From Amoebophrya sp. A120 (Eukaryota > Sar > Dinophyceae > Syndiniales > Amoebophryaceae): 64,000 nt of DNA. The stretch lies in the NCBI GenBank assembly GCA_905178155.1, contig CAJINV010000013.1:3158158-3222157 (forward strand). Reading direction: 5' to 3'. Below are positions 56,420-64,000 of this stretch, piece by piece. The position numbers and the translations under genes were made by a program. How positions within the stretch are numbered: the first letter of the stretch is position 1; each line of letters starts with the position of its first letter. The notes beneath the pieces were generated by a model. The model had not been told where the DNA came from. It searched no databases and was given only the letters and a program-made list of their open reading frames with translations.

Positions 56420-59078
56420 ATGGGTGCCGGCGACAGCAAAGACGAACAAGGAAATAACTTAAAATCATTCTCATCTGGTACTACTACAACTAGTAATACA
56501 ACTGGAAGTGCAAAGAGCAAACACAAGAACAGGAACAGCACGAGTACTAAAACCGAGAAAGCCAAAACGCAACAAAAAGAAGAGAACCCCAACAAGAATA
56601 AATCTGGATCCAAGAAGTCCTCCATCTCCCCATCTGCATCGTCTGCAGCGGCAAAGATGAACGAGGGACAGGCAGTGGGAGTCGCAGCCAAAGATGTTGC
56701 CGCTCCAGCTAGTGCTGCCACACCGCCTGCGGAAAAAGAAGAGCGACAGCAAGTAGGAGGCGAGCCAGAGCAAGACTCTAGTAGTACTGCGGGCAGTGCC
56801 GCTGCCTCCGCCACGACAAATGACATCAGTAACGAAAAGCTTCGCGGGAGCTACCTCACCCGCCTGGGCATTGGCGCTTCGGCGACGCAGCAGGGGGTGA
56901 CGCGCACCTCACGCAACAGCCCGGGGCCGAACAATGGCACGAACGGCATCAACGAGGCCGACAACAGCCCCCCGAGAAGCGGCGCGGCGGCGGAAGGGGG
57001 GAGAAAAGCAACGCAGCAAACCGTTGTGGATTCGGTGGAGAAGAAACACGCAAAGAGCCCAGAAACGACGAGCGGAAACGGGGCGGGAGATAATCTATTC
57101 AAACCGGCGGCAAGGTAGAGCTGGATAATAGATTTTTTCGAGGTTGTCGCTTTTTGCTCGCAGTACGTAGATCATATGAAAAAGACAGTGCTGCTGAATG
57201 ATTGAAACTGAATTTTGGTATATGCGAAGATAAGTTAGTAAATTGCAGACCGGATTTGCAACATTATCCACTGTAAACGATCGACAGAACTGGCAACTCC
57301 CCCGGCGCCGGTCTGTTCGACAGTATAAACGACGTCGACGCGGAAAAGGAAAAAGAGGAGGCAAAGCCCGCGGCCCCAACGAAGGACTGGCAGATGACGA
57401 TCATCGGGGAAAACGACACTGCCCGGCTGATTCCGAACGAAAGGCCCGACGCGTTCCGCCACAAGTTTCTGCAAAGATTGTCCTACGAAAGAATCTGGGT
57501 GCCGCAGAGGGAAAGGGCGCCCAAGCATCAGACAGGTAATGTGCTTTGTCTGAAAAGTGTGTCTTGTTGTATATGGTACGTATAGATACATAGGCTCCTT
57601 GTACTTCTACATGCAGGTAGAAGTGGTTCTTGAAATGAGCCTGATCATCGCAACATGAAACTCCAACCACAGTGATCATCTTCGACTGGGACGACACCCT
57701 CCTCTGCACGAGCTACCTCAACCTGCGTCTCCCCACCCCGGAAATCCCGGCGCACATCCAGAAGCAGCTGGTCTTACTCGAACGCGTAGGCTGTCAGCTG
57801 TTGGAGTTGGCCATGAAACTGGGCACGGTTTTCATCATCACCAACGCCATGAAGGGCTGGGTCGAGTACTCGGCAAGCAAATACATTCCGAGACTAATGT
57901 CGACGCTGCAAAAGTACATCTTGAACAGTTCTTGTGTTTTCATCGCGACATAAATTAGATACAGGCGACAGATATGCACAAATGAGTTCATGCTTGCATA
58001 AGGTGAATCTGCCACATTCTGCATGACAGAGCGTTTTTGTCGTCCTTGGGCTGCGTAGCAAATGTCCCAAAACCCATGACAAAACAGAATGACCATCATT
58101 TCCGCCCGCGGCAACTACGAGCATGCGTTTCCGGGAAATTACGGGCAGTGGAAGATCGAGGCGTTTTTGCAGGTGCAGAGAGAGCTGAACTCCTCCATCA
58201 TCACAAATCTCGTGTCGCTCGGCGACAGCAACATGGAGATGGAGGCGGTGCACGTGATGGGCAAGCAGTTCGACCAGGCACTGATCAAGACGATCAAGTT
58301 CCGCGAGTCCCCGACCCCGGAGGAGCTTGTGAAGCAGTTGGAGCTGGTCGCGCAGAAGTTCGAGAAGATCATTCTAAACGCGAGAAATTTGAAGATCGGC
58401 TTGGAAAGAAAGTGGTCCGGGAACCAGCAGGGTGGTGGAGGTGGTTCATCTCAGGGACACCACCAGCAGCAACAGCAGAAGAGCGGTTCGAGTAAGCCGT
58501 CAACGCCGGTTGCGGCGGCCAACGCTGGCGGAGCGTCCATTGCGCCAGCAGCAGCAGGAACAGGACCGCAGGCGACAACGTCCTCGGGCAGCACGCCGAA
58601 CACGTCGTCTTCGACACCAGTGAATGAAAACTCCGCGACTGGAGCGACGTCACTCCACGCACAGATGCTGCGAGACCAGCAGAACAAATCTTCAGCCCAA
58701 GGTGGAGCACCAGGAGCTGTTCCAGCAGGACCACCACCTTCATCACAACCCCAGAGCAGCGCCTCCACCACCGAAAACAGTGCTGATAAGACCCCGACGG
58801 GGGGTACCAGTCCGAAGGATAACTCCTTCGAGCAGGCCTCTGACGGCTCGTCGGTCTGCGACCAGCCGCCGAACGTAGCGGATGTCGCAGACGTGGACGG
58901 GATGACGTCGCCGCGGCGTGCTGTCATCACCGCGGAAGAAAAGAACGAGGCATTGCGTCGCGCGGGCTTCCATCCGAACGAAAAGTTCCATGACGTTTCT
59001 GTGGCGGACGGTTCCTCAACTGCAGGTGCTGAGAAGACTGTGGCAGGCGGTGTTGATGAAAGTAGTGCGAAGAATTAA
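56420..59078 (+). CDS. HAD-superfamily protein with low-complexity arms
   Basis: Exons 56420-57114, 57288-57535, 57673-57913 and 58088-59078 give 724 aa, with three GT-AG introns. The N-terminus MGAGDSK could be myristoylated, and the first 230 residues are low-complexity. The middle holds a HAD fold: IIFDWDDTLLCTSYL (nucleophile D319 and D321), FIITNAMKGWVEYS as motif II with the Thr, MTIISAR before a basic stretch, and SLGDSNMEMEAV as the acidic motif IV. This arrangement matches a conserved but uncharacterised HAD group in alveolates and oomycetes, as far as I recall. All catalytic positions are present, so a phosphohydrolase activity is likely; the substrate is unknown. The C-terminal 200 residues are again Ser/Gly/Gln/Pro-rich. 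Exon 3's donor (57914) leaves the frame intact with the acceptor at 58087. Confidence 0.83.
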
Positions 59079-60248
59079 CCAGAGTGAGAAGTGGCGATGC
59101 GAACATGCTGGAAACCACCATTTTCTGACGTAGGCGCGCGAGACTTCCAACCGAACCGAGCTCCGCGTTTACAGTTTTTCACTTGTCCGCGTCAATTTCC
59201 GTGCCTCTACAATTTCCGCCGCGATTGAATTTGGCCTTCGCGGCCTTCTTACACACAGCACAGGTCGACGTCGTAGAGGTACCCACCGACACTCTGGCGC
59301 TCCCCCGCCATCTCAGAGTGTGAGCCCCCGAGGTCGGATGGTCGTCGTCTTTATTTCGTTTTCTGCTGCCTTTTCGTCAAGAGCACCAGGTTCCTCCGGG
59401 TTCGGCCATTTCCAACATCAACAAGTTTTTAGGCAATGCGATAAATAGCAGAAGGATGCCGATCCCGATGCCGGTGAAAGAATGTATGGAGTTGCAACAT
59501 CCCCACCAGTGCACCACCAGCAGAACAAGAAGGACACTTGCCTGAGCATAATTAAACTTTTGAATAGAAGCGACCTCCCTCCCAACACGCTCGTCGATCT
59601 AAGAGGACGTGGCTAGAACGACAAGAGAAATTACCCGTCACAGTTTTTTCCTGAAAACGACAAATCAGAACCCAAACTTTTGAGAATCCTAACTGTAACT
59701 CACTAGGACTACTACCCGGGTTATGGTTGGATGAAAAATCGAAAGAGCAAGAAGAAGCGAGTTCGATGCTTGATTGCGACGGTTGTAACACTACACCGGT
59801 AAAAACCAAAAGTGTTCCCAATTTTCCTGCCAGCGATTTCTCTTGTTTTGATCTTTGGGAGCTGTACTGTGACTTTCAAAGAAAGACTTGATCTCGATTC
59901 CAATACTTCCATTTTCACTTTTTTCATTTTCCAACGCGAACTCCTACGCTTTTTTCCTTTGGCCGAGGGGTACCTCTATGTTTTACCGCCTGGGCTGTTC
60001 CTTTTACCAGAAGTAACAAACTCATTGACAAATACGCGCATTTAAAAGATAACAACATGTAGTCCTCAAGGCGTTGACATCAAGTACCCTGCACTTTTCC
60101 ACGGAAGAACGTGGCAAGAAAAGGCCGCTGATGCGGCGACGTCAGCTGTAGCAAGCCGGAAAAGCGCGGCGGCCAGCCTGAGGAGAGGAGAGAAGTTGTC
60201 GAGTTGCACGCCACAGAAGTGGCGTGGTTCCTGACGTCCTAGCGCAGT
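59079..60248. other. Intergenic, no supported gene
   Basis: 1.17 kb spacer. No frame above 89 codons. T-rich runs around 59930-59960. Nothing recognised. Confidence 0.5.
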
Positions 60249-63200
60249 ATGATGTCCTCGCGGCTGGATGCACGGGAACTGCAGCGCAAGAGCGTGCACC
60301 GCATGCTCCACCTGGCGCTGACAGATGAGGACGTCATATGCATTGCAAATATGTCTGGGTCTGGAAGAGTGCGCGATTTGTCATGCAGCTTTTCCATGAC
60401 CCATGAGGTCTGGAATGCAGAACTTAGCATGACAGATTCTGCGCGATCTCTCTCATCCCTATCCTGCATGAGAACCTCCCTCCCGACTTGGTCAAAACTG
60501 GACGACTTTTGGTAATCATGCAACACAGATTTTTGCATGCTTCAGATTTAGCATGACAAGTTGCAGTCTTCCAGACCCAGACATTTTTACATTTGATACG
60601 TCAAGTCGTACGACAATAAGGCGCAATGGAAGGTATTGACACCTTTTTGTGATGGTTTGTCCGCATGATAGACGGACAACTCCTCTCCTCACTGCGTTGG
60701 AAATTACAAATAAACTAGCTCCTGCTGCGTGACCGATTCATCTCCAGTGAGAAATTGAAACACAAAACCAGGCTCTCGTCTACGACAAGCAAGGCCAGGA
60801 CATAATAGCCCCGCTATTCACAGTCGGATCGTTGCGATCCCTTTTCGGCGTCACCCTCCACCGGTCGATCACCAGTGAGAGGAGCGAGGTCCCGGACGTG
60901 CCTTGTATCTACTTTTTGGAGCCGACAGAAGCGAACATACAGAAGATGATCGACGACTGCAAACGGAAACTCTATCCAGAGTAAGTTCGATGTTTGAGAA
61001 AAGATCATCTTGTTGCACTTAGGATGCATGTTGTTCTTTTAGCTGTCTACCTTTACTCTTCGCATCTGTCGTGAGAATATAATAACTTCGCACAACTGCA
61101 TCAATTTCAATTCCCGCATAGTAAGTAGCTAGTGTTAAAATTATGCTCTTCCTAAAAATCAGGCTCTATGTGAATTTCACTTCTTCCGTTCCGCGCCCGT
61201 TGCTCGAGAAACTCGCATTTGGCCTGAACGAAATCCAGGAGGCTCGGAGAATAACGAGCGTGGTCGATAGATTTGTCAATTTCGTCGCCCTGGGCACCAG
61301 TTCGGTGAGTTTGAATTTGGAGAAGTCTTACCAGACACTCCGGTCCTCACTCGTCACGGACGACATTATTGAGAAACTGTTGGATTCCATCGCCACCGGA
61401 ATTCTCTCCTTGTTGGTCACCTTGAAAGTGGGGATTCCCATCATCCGCTGCCCGCCGAACGATGCCGCGCAGCTGGTCGCGCAGAAATTGCACGAGAAAA
61501 TCTACGACTTAACGTCGAACAGCGGGTCAGGTGGGTCCGCAAATAAAACCGGTGATTTATTCCAGGGTTCGTTCGCCCACGCGGGGGAGCCGAGACCGGT
61601 TTTGTGCCTGTTAGACCGGGATTTGGAATTGGGGACCATGCTCGCGCACACCTGGACCTACGAATCCATGTGTCAGGACGTTTTGGGGATGCGGTTAAAC
61701 AAGCTGAGTGTGATAGAAAACGAAGACGACCCCGTGAAAGCGCAGAAGAAGACCTATGACATAGACGTATCTATTGTGTTTTTTTTGATGTTGCTTCGAC
61801 GATCGTGTTCGTGCGCGCTATTCCTGCATGACCTGCTTGACGACAGCGACACAACATAGTGACATGTTGTACAAGCGTGATTCAGATATTAGCTTCAAAA
61901 TTCTGAAATACCATACGAAACAACACTATCAGCCCAACGACAAGTTTTGGTCGGAGTACCAGCATGTCATTATCCACGAGCAGTTTGAAGCTGTCGACCG
62001 GGAACTCCAGGAATTCAACAAAAAGCACAAGCACATGCAGTCCGGGGACTTGAACCAGGCAATAACGCAACTACCCGAGATGCAGGAAAGAAAACGATCG
62101 TTAGAGATGCACACCAACATAGCGCACTCAATATTGAAGCAGATCCAGAAGCGGGCGTTGGACAGGTAGGGTGCTTAATGATGCTTAATGTGCAGCAGAC
62201 GAAGAACTACATGTGCTTGTGCATGATGTGCATCTAGATCATTTACGTTGCGGTGGCCTAATCCCCAAGATTCAATATACCACTAGTGCTTCTACCATAT
62301 GCCTCTTTGCACCCAACCCAAAACCAACCCACAGGTTCTACGTCGTCGAAGACCAATATGCGCAGCAATCCGTGCCCAACGCCTACTCCGCACTGGAGGA
62401 GCTTCTCAAAGAGGTCCCGAACGCCACGCAGCAAGACAAAATGCGGGCGATACTGGTGCTGTTCTTGACAAAAAGCGCGGTGTATACCAGGAAGGCCGAA
62501 GGAGGTCCGGACAACAACAAACTGTCCGATTTGCTTTTCCAACTGGACAAGATCGGCGCGTCAAGAGCACCGCTGGCGTACTTGGAGCACATCGTGAAAA
62601 CAACCTGTCACAAGTATAGAGTAGGTCTTTTTGATTGTGGTGATGTTCCAGTATCAGTTTCCGTTGGTCATCGACATGATTGGCATTGTCCAGCGCCTAA
62701 CTATTGTTTCTAAAATGCACTACCAGGCCCCAACTTTCCTCCGGCGCGAACGACCTTCAAAACACCATCGCGAACCACGGCCAAGCCGCCCTAGGCCAGG
62801 TCATCGGTGGGCAGCACGCGCACGCGGTGGGGCGGATGTTCGGGGGGTTACTCAACCAGGCGGCGGAAGCCACGATGCGGAATCTGGAGAAAATCCTGCC
62901 CACGAAACGGGAGTTGCTCACGACAAAGATCGTAAAGACGCTGATGGAGAACAGACCGGATTCGCAGGCGGACAGCTCAGCCGCAAAAGTGGATAACTAC
63001 GTGTACTTGGATCCGAAACTACCGCCGAGCACCAGGGTATTTTAGCTGATTGGAAACAAATGTGCTCACTCTATACCACGAGACGTGTTATTTTATGCTA
63101 GAAGACGCTTGCTGTTACTGTCGTATCTGTATATATTCCTATTCCTCTTTCTTTTGAGAATAAAACTAAAAGTGAGCACCTCGTCCCTACAGGCTGCCGC

Positions 63201-63417
63201 GGCTGGGATGAACGCCTCAAGATACCGTGCGAGCTTCAAGAGAAGCATTGTCTGCATGGTCGGCGGCGGGAACTTCGTCGAAGCGCAACAGATGCAGGAA
63301 GCGGCGAAAGAAGTAGGAAAGGAGTGCATTTACGTCGCAACCAATTTCGCATCGCCGGAGCAATTCCTGGAAGAGATAACGACGCTCGGCGCGCAGGGAG
63401 AAGGATGTAGTAGTTGA
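60249..63417 (+). CDS. SCFD1: SLY1 / SCFD1, Sec1/Munc18-family vesicle-fusion protein
   Basis: Eight exons: 60249-60336, 60604-60632, 60772-60980, 61163-61766, 61933-62165, 62335-62613, 62727-63036 and 63193-63417 (658 aa, normal for SLY1). Recognisable family stretches are ALVYDKQGQDIIAPL, SEVPDVPCIYFLEPT, LYVNFTSSVPR, VTLKVGIPIIRCPPND, LCLLDRDLELGTMLAHTWTY, PNDKFW, LEMHTNIAHSIL, and IVCMVGGGNFVEAQ near the end. SLY1 binds the syntaxin-5-type SNARE and promotes ER-Golgi fusion, a partner pathway to the Golgi TM9SF encoded 50 kb away. The ATG is at a natural family N-terminus; a second Met follows at once. Intron 1 is a family A introner, the rest are GT-AG. The stop at 63417 falls just after the family's usual end (TTLGAQ). 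Confidence 0.95.
60337..60598 (+). mobile_element. Introner family A copy 3 (SLY1 intron 1)
   Basis: 262 bp, starting TATGCATTGCAAATATGTCT and ending AGACATTTTTACATTTGATA. CGTCA is duplicated at 60332-60336 and 60599-60603. Removal gives E-D-V-K-S-Y-D-N-K, in frame. A GT-AG alternative (60333-60605) is also in frame and drops two residues. Same orientation as the SURF1 copy, opposite to the PMCA copy. Confidence 0.93.
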
Positions 63418-64000
63418 TGGGTGTCGACCTCTCTGCGATGAAAGATCAAGATGCTTTTAGTATCACCCCAGACTGGTGTACCCCACCGGATGAACGTGTA
63501 GTCCTCTTTTCTATCATGATTTCTTCGCAATCGCAGCTCGCTTTTCAAGATTATATATTCGCAGCTATTTACTTTGTTAAACTTCAAGCGACCGATTTAC
63601 TGACCGAGGTTGAAGTAATATCACCTGTCTTCGGTTTTGCCCGCTTCGCAGGGTGTCGCATTGATTTATTCGCACGGCGACCTTGGTGCGTTGCGCACGG
63701 GTAGCAGTGAAGATGTGGTGGAATATCAGTTGAGATCAACGCAACAACGAGATCTGCGGCTTCCATGAAGCGGAAGCAGGAACGAATCAAAGAAGACTCG
63801 GAAAATACTTCAGACGTGTCTGCTTCTGTTGCGCGCGTCTTTTTACTTATGTGGGTTTTTTTAGCAGTGTTCGTTTCTATATTGGATAGCGCAAGTCGTT
63901 CGTAGAAAAAGTGAGTACGCAGGTGACCTGGCTCATTGCCACTATTTCGCAGATTGCTGCCAGAAAGAAGCGGCCAGGAAGATGACGCGGCCCACAGAGA
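63418..64000. other. 3' flank of SLY1, no supported gene
   Basis: Only frames below 100 codons, on both strands. It may include the 3' UTR of SLY1 and the 5' side of the next gene. Nothing recognised. Confidence 0.45.

Noticed and set aside
1-64000. Bacterial or viral origin of the window
   Set aside because: Multi-intron genes for SPAG6, TM9SF, SLY1, SURF1 and SBDS are eukaryotic, and I saw no viral structural or replication genes.

Overview
The window is nuclear DNA from a flagellated eukaryote, most likely an alveolate. A dinoflagellate of the Syndiniales/Amoebophrya type fits best. Three observations support this. Every gene I can call with confidence lies on the + strand, like the unidirectional gene arrays of dinoflagellates. 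The genes are cut by many short introns. At least nine of the interruptions are bounded by long terminal inverted repeats (TIRs) and 5-bp target-site duplications (TSDs), the architecture of 'introner' elements known from dinoflagellates including Amoebophrya. A SPAG6/PF16 gene shows that the organism builds a motile 9+2 axoneme. The species assignment is inference.

Layout, all on +: dolichyldiphosphatase-like PAP2 enzyme (913-3467); TM9SF/nonaspanin (5563-8725); a degenerate P-type ATPase with no catalytic Asp (9513-15746); next to it an intact plasma-membrane-type Ca2+-ATPase (16643-32741), one of whose introns holds about 10.5 kb of repeat-rich sequence and an assembly gap; SBDS ribosome-maturation factor (33950-35398); MGRN1/LOG2-like RING E3 ligase (36527-38280); SPAG6/PF16 (39347-42313); dual-specificity-phosphatase-like protein (43580-45202); two paralogous Cys-rich, Ser/Thr/Pro-rich proteins (46083-48540, 49503-50459); an unrecognised protein (51983-52942); SURF1 cytochrome-oxidase assembly factor (53344-55377); a HAD-superfamily protein (56420-59078); and SLY1/SCFD1, an ER-Golgi SM protein (60249-63417). 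Exon joins were worked out by hand from reading frame, GT-AG or TIR/TSD boundaries and family conservation. In each multi-exon model the exon lengths sum to a multiple of three.

The most interesting layer is the introns. Nine elements begin TAT and end ATA, carry TIRs of roughly 15-54 bp, and are flanked by 5-bp direct repeats. Removing the element plus one repeat copy restores the conserved protein each time. Several have no usable in-frame GT-AG pair. Three copies, in three unrelated genes, are each exactly 262 bp and form one family. A short motif (TGTCATGC or its complement) recurs in these elements and also in ordinary GT-AG introns. The second highlight is the ATPase pair: an intact, intron-rich pump beside an uninterrupted paralogue with the phosphorylation Asp replaced by Gln, which looks like a retrocopy that became a pseudo-pump. 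The genes do not form one pathway. They are housekeeping functions (glycosylation, secretory traffic, Ca2+ export, ribosome maturation, respiration, motility) interspersed with lineage-specific proteins.
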